Assembly: GCA_017645655.1 (NCBI GenBank)
Contig: JAGCNZ010000104.1
Span: 1-64,000 of the forward strand
From: Bacteroidaceae bacterium
GTDB taxonomy: Bacteria > Bacteroidota > Bacteroidia > Bacteroidales > Bacteroidaceae
DNA length: 64,000 nt
Reading direction: 5' to 3'
The notes under the pieces are model-generated. The model was not told where the DNA came from. It did not search any database and worked only from the letters and a program-made list of their open reading frames with translations. Shown here one piece after another: positions 37,368-46,104 of this stretch. The translations under genes and the position numbers were made by a program. How positions within the stretch are numbered: the first letter of the stretch is position 1; every line of letters begins with the position of its first letter.

Positions 37368-39476
37368 TTATTCTTTCATCTTCCTCAGCACGCAAGCGGT
37401 ACGTGTAGGCAGATAAAGCTTGAGCCAACCTTTGTTGTCGCGAGCCAAATGGTGATCATAGACGGTGTAGTGAATCATCTTGTCGTCATTGAATCCATTG
37501 CCTCCGAAGTCAACATTATCGGTGTTGAGGATGTACTCGTAGGCACCCTGCTCTACCATGAAACCATATCCAGTGTAGGAATTATTGGGACTGAAGTTAA
37601 AGAAGAACAGCAAATCTCCACGACGGAATGCAAACACTTGGTCGCCGTCGTTGTGCCATATTTCAACCACTGCTTGCTTCTCGAAGCTCTTGTGCTTCTT
37701 CAGCAACTTAATCATTGCCTGGTCAAAGTCGCCCAGATAATGGTAGCAGAGTTCCTTATTGTCTACGAGATTCCATTGGCGGCGCGCATACTTATAGCTC
37801 CAACCATTACCCTCACGGGGGAAGTCTACCCATTCAGGATGTCCAAACTCATTGCCCATGAAGTTGAGATAACCACCATTAATCGTACCAAGCGTGGCAA
37901 GACGAATCATCTTGTGCAGAGCGATACCACGGTTCACGTTGGAATTCTCGTCGCCCTTCTTGAAGTGCCAGTACATATCACTGTCAATGAGACGGAAGAT
38001 GATTGTCTTGTCGCCTACCAGTGCCTGGTCGTGACTCTCACAATAGGAGATGGTTTTCTCGTCGCGGCGGCGATTGGTGAGTTCCCAAAGAATGCTGCTT
38101 GGCTTCCAATCCTCATCGCGCAACTCCTTAATTATCTTTATCCAGTAGTCCGGGATGTTCATTGCAAGGCGGTAGTTGAAGCCATAGCCTCCGTCCTTCA
38201 TGGGGAGTGCAAGTCCTGGCATGCCACTGACTTCCTCGGCAATGGTGATAGCATTCTTATTGACACTGTGAATAAGTTCGTTGGCAAGTGTCAGGTAGGT
38301 GATAGCGTCGCCATCCTGATGGCCATTGTAGTAATCTCCATAACTCATGAAGCACTCTCCAAGGCCATGACTATAGTAGAGCATTGAGGTTACGCCATCA
38401 AAGCGGAATCCATCAAAGCAGAACTCCTCGAGCCAATACTTGCAGTTACTGAGAAGGAAGTGTAGCACTTCGTTCTTGCCATAGTCGAAACAGAGACTAT
38501 CCCAAGCAGGATGCTCGCGACGATTACCTTGGTTGAAATACTGATAGGGGTCGCCCGCAAAGTTGCCTAAGCCTTCCACCTCGTTCTTCACAGCATGGCT
38601 GTGCACAATGTCCATCACGACTGCTATGCCCATACTATGTGCCTTGTCCACAAGCGATTTTAGCTCATCAGGGGTGCCAAAGCGAGAACTCGGAGCGAAG
38701 AAGCTGCTGACGTGATAGCCGAAGCTGCCATAGTAGGGATGCTCCTGAATGGCCATTATCTGTATGCAGTTGTACCCATCAGCGGCAATGCGAGGCAGGA
38801 TATTGTCGCGGAACTCAGTGTATGTACCCACGCCCTCCTTGTCCTGAGCCATTCCAATGTGGCACTCATAGATGAGCAAGGGATTTGTGGTTGGACGGAA
38901 CTTCTCCACTTTCCACTCATAAGCTTCGGCTGGGTTCCAAACCTGTGCAGAGAAGATGTGTGTCTCATCATCCTGAACGACACGTGTTGCCCAAGCAGGA
39001 ATGCGTTCTCCCTGGCCTCCTTCCCAATGCACGATGAGCTTATAGAGGGAGCCATGCTTGAACGATTTGTTCTTAATCTTGATTTCCCAGCTGCCATTAC
39101 CGCCCTTCACGCGCTTCATGGCATAGCGAGAGCTTTCGGTCCACTTGTTGAAGTCACCTACTACATAGATTTCTGTAGCATTTGGTGCCCACTCACGCAG
39201 TACATAACCATCTTCCGTCTTGTGCAGACCGAAATAGAGATAGCCAGATGCAAACTCGCTGAGGTTGTTGGTACCTCCAGTGATTTCGGCCATTTTGCGA
39301 ACAGCCTCATCATGACGTCCATTGATAGCATCGGCAAAATCCTGCAATCCTGAGTCATTCCTGATGAGACGCAGCACTGCAGGTTCCTGAACAACCTTTT
39401 CACCTTTTTCTTTAGTTGTTACCTTCTTTGTGGTTTTCTTTGTTTCCTTTACGGAAACCTTCTTTGTTCGAGCCAT
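37368..39476 (-). CDS. glgB: 1,4-alpha-glucan branching enzyme (GH13, eukaryote-like subfamily)
   Basis: Makes alpha-1,6 branches in glycogen. The 702 residues start with a Lys/Thr-rich arm of about 30 residues (KKVSVKETKKTTKKVTTKEK) not seen in most homologues, followed by a CBM48 domain (about 60-185; YVLREWAPNATEIYVVGDF) and the GH13 barrel. Catalytic residues are seen in DGFRFDGVTSM (nucleophile Asp), ITIAEEVSGMP (acid/base Glu) and CESHDQALVGDK (transition-state Asp). GYNCIQIMAIQEHPYYGSFGYH is typical of the eukaryotic-type branching enzymes found in Bacteroidales. No other glycogen gene is adjacent. Confidence 0.93.
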   Translation of the reverse strand: MARTKKVSVKETKKTTKKVTTKEKGEKVVQEPAVLRLIRNDSGLQDFADAINGRHDEAVRKMAEITGGTNNLSEFASGYLYFGLHKTEDGYVLREWAPNATEIYVVGDFNKWTESSRYAMKRVKGGNGSWEIKIKNKSFKHGSLYKLIVHWEGGQGERIPAWATRVVQDDETHIFSAQVWNPAEAYEWKVEKFRPTTNPLLIYECHIGMAQDKEGVGTYTEFRDNILPRIAADGYNCIQIMAIQEHPYYGSFGYHVSSFFAPSSRFGTPDELKSLVDKAHSMGIAVVMDIVHSHAVKNEVEGLGNFAGDPYQYFNQGNRREHPAWDSLCFDYGKNEVLHFLLSNCKYWLEEFCFDGFRFDGVTSMLYYSHGLGECFMSYGDYYNGHQDGDAITYLTLANELIHSVNKNAITIAEEVSGMPGLALPMKDGGYGFNYRLAMNIPDYWIKIIKELRDEDWKPSSILWELTNRRRDEKTISYCESHDQALVGDKTIIFRLIDSDMYWHFKKGDENSNVNRGIALHKMIRLATLGTINGGYLNFMGNEFGHPEWVDFPREGNGWSYKYARRQWNLVDNKELCYHYLGDFDQAMIKLLKKHKSFEKQAVVEIWHNDGDQVFAFRRGDLLFFFNFSPNNSYTGYGFMVEQGAYEYILNTDNVDFGGNGFNDDKMIHYTVYDHHLARDNKGWLKLYLPTRTACVLRKMKE

Positions 39477-39562
39477 TACGGTTTATTATTTGACGATTTA
39501 CTATTTACAATCCAGACGTCGGAACCATCTCTCTCTTACTCCTCATATTTTCCTTCTTTTCC

Positions 39563-40687
39563 CTACCATGTTCCAACTGCGATTCCGTCCTGATAGATAA
39601 CTTTTCGGAGCAGCAAGCCATTCTTGTCTTTTTCTATGAACTCCCCGTTCTTCTTGTCGTTACTGAAGTTACCCTCATATCGTATGCCATCAACGTCTTC
39701 CAGGATGCCTTTGCCTTCCTTGAGACCTTTGCGGAACGTTCCTTTGAAGCGAACACCATCAGCCTGACGCAAGATGCCTTCACCATCCAGCAACCCGTCA
39801 GTCCAGTGTCCGTCATACTCATCGCCGTTTGCCCAGCGGTACTTACCGGTACCATGCTGCCTGTTGTGCTTCCACTGACCGACATACGAGGCGCCTGTGT
39901 GCCAGGTGAATGTTCCCATTCCATCCTGCTCACCTGAAGTAAAGTGTCCCGCGTACTTGTCTCCGTTGGCGAAAGTGTAGACACCCTCTCCCGTACGCTG
40001 TCCATGCACATATTGTCCCTCATAGCGGTTGCCGTCGGCAAAAGAGAATATGCCTCTGCCATGCTGCTGGTCATCAGCCCAGTCGCCTGTATAAGAGTCA
40101 CCTGTAGAGTATGTGAAAGTGCCCTTACCATGTTTTTGGTTCTCTTTCCAAAAGCCTTCGTAGCGGTTGCCGTCGTTCCAATCGAACACACCTTGACCGT
40201 CTTTCATGTCATTCTTCCACTGTCCTTCGTAGAAAGCGCCGCCCTGAGCGTATGTGTATTTGCCGGTTCCTTCGCGCTTGTCCTGCATCCAGGAACCAAC
40301 GTAGGTGTCGCCGTTGTAGTAGTACATCGTGCCAAGTCCCTGCTGGTAGTCTTTGAACCAGAGGCCCTCGTAGCGATTGTTGTTGGCAAAGTAATAGGTG
40401 CCCTTGCCATGTTGTTGGTCACCGTACCATTCACCTTCGTATTTCTCGCCGTCGGCAAACTGATAAACGCCAATGCCCTGACGCTTTCCTTTGACATACT
40501 CACCCTCATGCCAGTCGCCATTTGGATAGACCGTCTTGCCTTTTCCATACGGTTTGCCCTTGAACATCTCGCCCTGATATTCGCCACCTCCCGGGAAGAT
40601 GTAGTTGCCAATCTTTATCTGCTGAGCCTGCAGGCACAGAGAAGAAAGGAAAAGAATGATATATAGAGTGAAAGCAGGATGCTTCAT
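39563..40687 (-). CDS. Secreted MORN-repeat protein
   Basis: 374 residues with a signal peptide (MKHPAFTLYIILFLSSLCLQA) followed by about 13-14 MORN repeats of 23 residues (consensus GxYxGxWxxGxxxGxGxxxxxxG; for example YEGEWYGDQQHGKGTYYF and YVGSWMQDKREGTGKYTY) covering almost the whole protein. MORN repeats form an extended beta-sheet rod used for scaffolding or lipid/peptidoglycan contact. There is no enzymatic domain. It is exported to the periplasm or surface; its partner is unknown. It has its own promoter and stands alone between glgB and dnaX. Confidence 0.88.
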   Translation of the reverse strand: MKHPAFTLYIILFLSSLCLQAQQIKIGNYIFPGGGEYQGEMFKGKPYGKGKTVYPNGDWHEGEYVKGKRQGIGVYQFADGEKYEGEWYGDQQHGKGTYYFANNNRYEGLWFKDYQQGLGTMYYYNGDTYVGSWMQDKREGTGKYTYAQGGAFYEGQWKNDMKDGQGVFDWNDGNRYEGFWKENQKHGKGTFTYSTGDSYTGDWADDQQHGRGIFSFADGNRYEGQYVHGQRTGEGVYTFANGDKYAGHFTSGEQDGMGTFTWHTGASYVGQWKHNRQHGTGKYRWANGDEYDGHWTDGLLDGEGILRQADGVRFKGTFRKGLKEGKGILEDVDGIRYEGNFSNDKKNGEFIEKDKNGLLLRKVIYQDGIAVGTW

Positions 40688-40730
40688 TGAAATTGTTTCT
40701 TAAGCTCGATTGCAAATTAAATTTGCGCGG

Positions 40731-40762
40731 CAAAGATACAACAATTATTCTAATCCTGCAAA
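40731..40762 (-). promoter_or_regulatory. Promoter of the MORN protein gene
   Basis: Minus-strand TTTG (40759-40762), 20 bases, TATCTTTG (40731-40738); about 44 bases before the ATG. Confidence 0.75.
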
Positions 40763-40825
40763 TTACGGCTCTTAAAACCTCTTTTGCTTGACGCTTTTTA
40801 ACAAAGAAGCCTAAGGATAAACCTT

Positions 40826-42610
40826 TTATGACTCGAAGGTAAGCCCCAGTTTATTGACCAGTTCGCCTACATCAGCATTCTGCTTCTGCATCTCTTTCAG
40901 CATCTCCTGAGGGCTGTAACTCTTCGCAACTTCCTGCATCTCTTCAAGTTTTGTTTCCAGACGGAAGTCGAAATTACGGAGTTCCAGTTTCATCAAGGAG
41001 AGGATTTGCGGCATCAGGCTCTCCACAGTCTGCTGAACTTGCGGATTGCTCACGGGCAGAACGGCTGTATTGTCGTCTTTTACAGCAGGTTGCAAACCTT
41101 TCAGACGACCTGCAAGGGCAACACTTTCATGCGGCAAGGAAACGATAAAAGCGTACCATGCTGCGTCAAGTTTATCCTGATTGATGGGTTCGGCCGACTT
41201 TACCTCCTCGGCAGAAGGGGTAACGGGTACCGTTTCCTCCTCTTTCTTCCCTGCTCCGAAATGCTTGAAGGAAACTTTGGGCAGTTTTTTAAGCGTGGAA
41301 GATTCGGCAGAACTACGTGGAGTTTCTTCCGACTTAACAGGGAGTGTTGCCGTTTTTGGCACGTCGACTTTTGGTGCAGAGGCAGGTTGAGTCGCAGGCT
41401 TTGGCACGTCAGCCTTTGGAGCATCTGCTGGTTGAACGGCAGACGTCGCCTGTTCCACTTTCTTTATTGGCTTAATTGTTTCGGCAGGGCTATGCCCAGA
41501 AGCTTCCGCATTCTCTGCTTCGGATGCCTGAGCACATTGGATGAGGCATATCTCGACCTGCAGCCGTTTGTTGCGGCTCGTACGATAAGCCTGGTCGCAA
41601 TCATTGGTAAGCTTCAAGACCTTATACACGAAACGGATGGGGCAACGCTGTGCCTGCTCCTGATAACGCGAGCGCATCTTTTCGCTCATCTCAAGCAAAG
41701 GCAAAGTCACAGCATCTTTGCTGACAAGCAGATTGCGCATGTGAGTGGCAAGCCCTGCTACGAAGTTTCCTCCGTCGAAGCCCTTTTGCAGCACATCATT
41801 CAAGAGAAGCAAGCAGTCGGGTACTTTCGAGGCAAGGAAGAAATCGACGAGCTGGAAGTAATATTCCTGGCTGAGGACGTTCAGGTTCTGGCAGACATTA
41901 TCGTAGGTAAGGTTCCCTCCAGAGAAACTAACCATTTGGTCGAAGATGGAGAGGGCATCTCGCATACCACCATCAGCCTTTTCTGCGATGAGAGCAAGCG
42001 CTTCGGGTTCCGCCTTATAACCTTCTTTCTCAGCCACATACGCAAGATGTTCGATGGTATTCTTCGTGGTCATTCGCTGGAAGTCATACACTTGACAGCG
42101 ACTCAAGATGGTGGGAAGAATCTTATGTTTCTCGGTGGTGCACAGAATGAAAATAACATAGGAAGGTGGTTCCTCGAGGGTTTTGAGGAAAGCATTGAAG
42201 GCAGACGGGGAAAGCATGTGTACCTCATCGATGATGAAGACCTTGTATTTGCCCGTCTGAGGCGGGATGAGCACCTGCTTGCAAAGTTCGCGGATGTCAT
42301 CTACAGAGTTATTGCTGGCAGCATCAAGCTCGTGGATGTTCATCGAGCGCTGTTGGTCGAAGGCTTGGCAGCTCTCGCATTTGCCACAAGGTTCCCCGCC
42401 CTCTTGCGGGTCGAAGCAGTTGATGGCTTTTGCAAAGATGCGTGCACAAGTGGTCTTACCCACGCCACGAGGTCCGCAGAAGAGATAGGCATGAGCCAAC
42501 TTGCCGCTGCTGATCGCGTTCTTCAACGTGGTTGTCAACGAACGCTGACCTACAACAGAATCGAAGTTTAGCGGACGATATTTAAGTGCAGAAACGATAA
42601 ATTCTTCCAT
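40826..42610 (-). CDS. dnaX: DNA polymerase III subunit gamma/tau
   Basis: Clamp-loader ATPase of the replisome. The ATG at 42610 gives MEEFIVSALKYRPLNFDSVVGQ, the family N-terminus; the frame extends 21 bases further up but without support. The 594 residues show Walker A CGPRGVGKTTCARIF near 45, the zinc module CGKCESC near 75, Walker B FIIDEVHML near 115 and the sensor segment ILSRC near 170. A Pro/Ala/Lys-rich linker (about 370-440, repeats of VPKxATxPxxxPKxDVPK) precedes the C-terminal tau-like domain. No frameshift motif for a short gamma form was recognised. Confidence 0.95.
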   Translation of the reverse strand: MEEFIVSALKYRPLNFDSVVGQRSLTTTLKNAISSGKLAHAYLFCGPRGVGKTTCARIFAKAINCFDPQEGGEPCGKCESCQAFDQQRSMNIHELDAASNNSVDDIRELCKQVLIPPQTGKYKVFIIDEVHMLSPSAFNAFLKTLEEPPSYVIFILCTTEKHKILPTILSRCQVYDFQRMTTKNTIEHLAYVAEKEGYKAEPEALALIAEKADGGMRDALSIFDQMVSFSGGNLTYDNVCQNLNVLSQEYYFQLVDFFLASKVPDCLLLLNDVLQKGFDGGNFVAGLATHMRNLLVSKDAVTLPLLEMSEKMRSRYQEQAQRCPIRFVYKVLKLTNDCDQAYRTSRNKRLQVEICLIQCAQASEAENAEASGHSPAETIKPIKKVEQATSAVQPADAPKADVPKPATQPASAPKVDVPKTATLPVKSEETPRSSAESSTLKKLPKVSFKHFGAGKKEEETVPVTPSAEEVKSAEPINQDKLDAAWYAFIVSLPHESVALAGRLKGLQPAVKDDNTAVLPVSNPQVQQTVESLMPQILSLMKLELRNFDFRLETKLEEMQEVAKSYSPQEMLKEMQKQNADVGELVNKLGLTFES

Positions 42611-42628
42611 TATCTTATATATTTTGTG

Positions 42629-42636
42629 CAAAGATA
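42629..42636 (-). promoter_or_regulatory. -7 element of dnaX
   Basis: TATCTTTG on the minus strand, about 19 bases upstream of the ATG. It is back to back with the ftsB promoter (TACTTTTG at 42682-42689, plus strand). Confidence 0.6.
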
Positions 42637-42711
42637 CGAAAAAAAGTGAAAAGTAAAAAATGATAAATGAAAAATTATTTGTACTTTTGCACCAAATAAC
42701 ACAGACATCTT

Positions 42712-43032
42712 ATGAGCAAAATACATTCCGCCTGGCTTTTCATGTGCAGGCACAAATACATCCTTACCATTCTTATTATGGCCTTGATTGTGGGTGTGGT
42801 GGACGAAGACAGCTTCCTCAATCGCCATCCTCGCCGTGTCCGCATCGAGATGTTGCAGCAAGAGATTGCCAACTACAAGCAGCAGTACCAAGAGGCAGAC
42901 AGCAAGATTCGTGAATTGGAAAACAATCCGAAAGCCGTTGAGAAGATAGCTCGCGAGCGTTATCACATGAAGCGGATCGACGAGGACGTATTTGTGTTCG
43001 ACAACAGCACAATTGAACAGTTGGATGATTGA
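42712..43032 (+). CDS. ftsB: Septum formation initiator, FtsB/DivIC family
   Basis: A 106-residue bitopic division protein that bridges FtsQ and FtsL in the divisome. It has one transmembrane helix (about 16-33, YILTILIMALIVGVV), then a coiled coil (about 42-75, IEMLQQEIANYKQQYQEADSKIREL) and the family segment NNPKAVEKIARERYHMKR. The ATG follows TACTTTTG by about 22 bases. It is divergent from dnaX and is followed by a small membrane-protein gene after 39 bases. Confidence 0.9.
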   Translation: MSKIHSAWLFMCRHKYILTILIMALIVGVVDEDSFLNRHPRRVRIEMLQQEIANYKQQYQEADSKIRELENNPKAVEKIARERYHMKRIDEDVFVFDNSTIEQLDD

Positions 43033-43071
43033 GCCGGTCTGCCTATCGTCTAATTGAATAATTGCCGAATC

Positions 43072-43437
43072 ATGAGGGAACTCACACCATTTCAAAACGC
43101 TTGTTTCCGCATCGGAGCAGTTCTGATGCTCGTTGGTGCCGCGATATACATCATGCTTCCTATGGTCGGGATGTATGTCTACGGCATAGGCACCCTCCTA
43201 TTCTCCTTGATGCAAGTGCAGGCGGAATACTTGGGGCGCGACATCACTCTGATTCGTCTTCGCCGCCAACAACTGCTGGCCTGCTGCTGCTTTGTGCTTA
43301 CGCTGGTCATGATGAGCATGCAGCAACACCAATGGGGGCCGTTCCGCCGTCAGGAATGGGTTGTGGCATTGACTATCGGCTGTGTGCTCGAGCTCTATAC
43401 AAGCTTCAGAATACCGCAGGAACTGAAGAAAGATTAG
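43072..43437 (+). CDS. Small inner-membrane protein of unknown function
   Basis: 121 residues from the ATG at 43072 (a TTG at 43054 also lies in frame). Three or four hydrophobic helices are predicted (about 10-35, 36-55, 68-85, 95-112), with the loop QAEYLGRDITLIRLRRQQ on one side and a charged end (IPQELKKD). I do not recognise the family. It follows ftsB closely and is probably co-transcribed with it; conservation in this position would be needed before assigning a division role. Confidence 0.7.
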   Translation: MRELTPFQNACFRIGAVLMLVGAAIYIMLPMVGMYVYGIGTLLFSLMQVQAEYLGRDITLIRLRRQQLLACCCFVLTLVMMSMQQHQWGPFRRQEWVVALTIGCVLELYTSFRIPQELKKD

Positions 43438-43521
43438 GGATTAGGGATTAGAGTCTTGTTGTTTTGCGATTAAAAGCTTAACAAAATCGTATCACGCCTT
43501 AATCCGATAACCTCTAATCCA

Positions 43522-44397
43522 CTAAGGCAGCATATTCTTAAAGTGTTGGAACCGCTCGCTCTCTGTTTCTCCGAGGGCGAAGAGCAGATTGTAGATGGCC
43601 TGAGCATGCATGAAGCGGATTTTCCCAGCAAGTTGCAGTTGCGAGAAACGCACCACAAGCCGGTGGGCTTCTGCTGCCGACTCCTCACTCAGGGCGCCAT
43701 TCGCCTCCTTTTCTGCCAGCAGGCGTTCGCTGTCGTTTATGAGGACATGAACTTTCTTGTAAGCTCTCGAAGTGTAAGAACCCGTCTGCCCGTCGGTAAT
43801 CGTAGCAAGTGAAACCAACTGAAGGCTGTCTGCCGGAATCCTGGGAGTCCTGACAGCCAAGACGTCGCCAAGAGGCACGATGACACGACCTCCCTCATGA
43901 CCTTTCACACTCTCCAAGACTCCCTTGATGCCGGAATAGTGTCCGTCGATGATGCAGACGCAATCTCCAATCAGCAGCTCCTTGCTCGTCGGCACGAAAT
44001 ATTCCACCTCGCCATCCATCTTCTCGATAGCAACACGCAACATCTGCACTTCGGAATCGGCGATATAAATGCATCCGGTAGGCGATGAGTCGGGATGCAG
44101 GAATCTCAGTACTGTGTCGAACGGAGGGCCTTGACGCAGTTGGAGGATATTTTCCTTAGTAGCTCTGATAAAAATGTAGTTGCCTGCAATGAGATGTTTG
44201 CGTTCTATAGGCTTGTCATCCACGATGATACGCGTCACATCGAGCGGTACGAAATAATCTAAAATTCCCGTCTTCTGGCTATTCGTCTTAGCGATTTCTA
44301 AGTCTTCGAGGATGCTGATGTCGCCTGTATTGCTGTACATCACGAGCCAATCTAATGGCTGATTTGTGTCGGTTAAAATGTCGGTATTAGTTTTCAT
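43522..44397 (-). CDS. UpxY-like NusG paralogue (specialised antiterminator) with C-terminal extension
   Basis: NusG-family elongation factor of the Bacteroidales UpxY class, which prevents premature termination in specific operons (capsule loci are the known case). It has 291 residues from the ATG at 44397; one at 44406 is possible. The NGN domain covers about 10-115 (LDWLVMYSNTGDISILEDLE, YFVPLDVTRIIV, IAGNYIFIRATKENI) and the KOW domain about 125-170 (IGDCVCIIDGHYSGIKGVLESV). UpxY proteins are usually about 170 residues; here about 110 helical residues follow (ERLLAEKEANGALSEESAAEAHRL). No polysaccharide cluster is adjacent, so its target operon is unknown. Confidence 0.82.
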   Translation of the reverse strand: MKTNTDILTDTNQPLDWLVMYSNTGDISILEDLEIAKTNSQKTGILDYFVPLDVTRIIVDDKPIERKHLIAGNYIFIRATKENILQLRQGPPFDTVLRFLHPDSSPTGCIYIADSEVQMLRVAIEKMDGEVEYFVPTSKELLIGDCVCIIDGHYSGIKGVLESVKGHEGGRVIVPLGDVLAVRTPRIPADSLQLVSLATITDGQTGSYTSRAYKKVHVLINDSERLLAEKEANGALSEESAAEAHRLVVRFSQLQLAGKIRFMHAQAIYNLLFALGETESERFQHFKNMLP

Positions 44398-44414
44398 TTC
44401 TTGCATTCTGTTTG

Positions 44415-44446
44415 CAAATTTAGCAAAAAGAATCCATACTTCCAAA
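44415..44446 (-). promoter_or_regulatory. Promoter of the NusG-like gene
   Basis: Minus-strand TTTG (44443-44446), 20 bases, TAAATTTG (44415-44422); the RNA start near 44409 leaves a very short leader before the ATG at 44397. Confidence 0.75.
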
Positions 44447-44484
44447 TGAAAGGACAAATAACTTCACCTTATATTGGCAAAGTA

Positions 44485-44571
44485 TGCACGTATAGTTTAC
44501 AAACTACACACGTTAAGTTTACAAACTACACACGTTAAGTTTGCAAACGCGACACGTGACGATGAAACACC
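44485..44571 (+). repeat. 22-bp tandem array F (four units)
   Basis: Units start at 44485, 44507, 44529 and 44551. The inner two are nearly identical (CACACGTTAAGTTTRCAAAC), the clearest example of the family theme; the outer ones are divergent (TGCACGTATAGTTTACAAAC; GACACGTGACGATGAAAC). It lies between the CxxCH lipoprotein gene and the NusG-like gene. Confidence 0.92.
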
Positions 44572-44572
44572 T

Positions 44573-46069
44573 TTACTTTGAAACGGGAATGGGCTCCGTC
44601 AGAGCTTTTTCGCTGAACTGCCTCGGAGTGATGCGGACGGGCTCTTTCATGAATTCGGGACGGCTCCAGCTTCGCAGGAAAAGACGGAAGAACTCGGGGG
44701 CTTCGGCAGGAACCTCGAATGCCTTATGCACTTTGCCCTGCTTGTCGAAATAGGCGAAATACGTGCGCGTGTAGTTTCCATCGTCCCTTCGACTCTCGAA
44801 CATAATCCATCGGTCGTTGCTCGAAAAAGAAGGATAACTCTCAGGAAGCGGGCTGTTCATCACTTTTGTGTCGACGAGTTCGCCTGTCTTGAGGTCGAGC
44901 ATCTGCGCCTCTGCAGACGTGTGCCAAATGTGGAAAAGCCCGTTCGGACCTTCCGCGAAGACTAAATACCTGCCGTCTTTCGACACGCGAGGCTGCACGG
45001 CACTACGATTCCGACTGACTGCATCATAGACAAGTTCAGGCTCTCCGAACGTCCTTGTCTCGAGGTCGAAAGAAAGACGATAGAGGTTGTATTGCAACAC
45101 ACGATATTGGTCGAGCAACTCAGTCGTGTCCTCGTAGCCCTTCTGATATTCATAATGAGCTGAACAATAGTAAAGCCACTTGCCGTCGGGGCTCCATGAT
45201 GGGAAGAGTTCGAGTTCAAGAGAGTCGTTCAGGATAGTCTGGACGCGGTTCTGCTTAACGTCATAAATGATGATGTCGCTCGCGGACTCCATCACCTCAA
45301 CCTTTGAAATGTCGCGTGTGTGGAAGCTTTGCATGGTGTGGTCGGTGCTGAAAGCGATGATGGGAAGGAAGGGATGCCACGAGTTATACGCGGCTGCCGA
45401 TATCATGCTCTCGTCCTTGAGGTTGACAAAGATGAGTTCTCCGTTGTAGACAATCATGGTGCCCGGGTTCTGCATGCGCATGTGGAACATCATGTTGTCG
45501 GTTCCGTAGTTCTGATAGGAGTGGCAGTTGATGCATTGTCCCTCAAGACCTTGAGAGATTTGGCGATTGTTGTATATTATCGATTCGTCGAAGTTCGTGA
45601 GGTTTCGCTGGCGGATAGACAATTCGTCATATCCCACGAAGGTCGGCGGAAGCACTCGATACGAGATATACGGGTCGATTTCTTCTTCTGCGACATGGAT
45701 GGAGAAGGGATTGTAGGCAAGCCATTTCCCGAACTTCTTCGTGTAAACCTTGACGGAAAGACTCTTGCCTCGAGCCGACGAAAGCAGTTCCTTCCATTCC
45801 TTCTCATCAATCTGAACCTTGTTGTCCCTGCCGCCGAAAAGCACTTTTGAATCTTGAAATTTGAATTCTGCCACGACATCATCCACATCATCGACCAAGA
45901 AGTTGAGCGGCGCAATGTTTGGCGGAACCGTCACATCCACGTAATCCGGGAAAATGCTTGCAGGCATATTCGTTTCCGTAAAACTTGAAGGCACGGAAGG
46001 GTGCTTGCTGCAAGCAGCCACAATGCATATTAATAATGAAAAGGAGAACAGTCGTTTAAGCATTTTCAC
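44573..46069 (-). CDS. Lipoprotein with a TolB-like beta-propeller and one CxxCH motif
   Basis: 498 residues. The N-terminus KRLFSFSLLICIVAACSK is a lipoprotein signal with Cys20. After a beta-rich segment (about 30-160), EGQCINCHSYQNYG near 180 is a single CxxCH, the motif for covalent c-type heme. The remainder (about 200-480) has PD40/TolB-like repeats such as LELFPSWSPDGKWLYY, AVQPRVSKDGRYLVF and ESYPSFSSNDRWIMF. Whether heme is bound is unknown; many Bacteroidales have few c-type cytochromes and no cytochrome maturation gene is in the window. It is the last gene of the porin-DUF6057-lipoprotein unit. Confidence 0.75.
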   Translation of the reverse strand: MKMLKRLFSFSLLICIVAACSKHPSVPSSFTETNMPASIFPDYVDVTVPPNIAPLNFLVDDVDDVVAEFKFQDSKVLFGGRDNKVQIDEKEWKELLSSARGKSLSVKVYTKKFGKWLAYNPFSIHVAEEEIDPYISYRVLPPTFVGYDELSIRQRNLTNFDESIIYNNRQISQGLEGQCINCHSYQNYGTDNMMFHMRMQNPGTMIVYNGELIFVNLKDESMISAAAYNSWHPFLPIIAFSTDHTMQSFHTRDISKVEVMESASDIIIYDVKQNRVQTILNDSLELELFPSWSPDGKWLYYCSAHYEYQKGYEDTTELLDQYRVLQYNLYRLSFDLETRTFGEPELVYDAVSRNRSAVQPRVSKDGRYLVFAEGPNGLFHIWHTSAEAQMLDLKTGELVDTKVMNSPLPESYPSFSSNDRWIMFESRRDDGNYTRTYFAYFDKQGKVHKAFEVPAEAPEFFRLFLRSWSRPEFMKEPVRITPRQFSEKALTEPIPVSK

Positions 46070-46104
46070 AACGATGAATTATGGATTATGAATTATGGAT
46101 TGAA

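Noticed and set aside
41006..42571. 521-residue open frame on the plus strand
   Set aside because: It lies fully antisense to dnaX and its sequence has no family resemblance; the opposite strand has all DnaX motifs.
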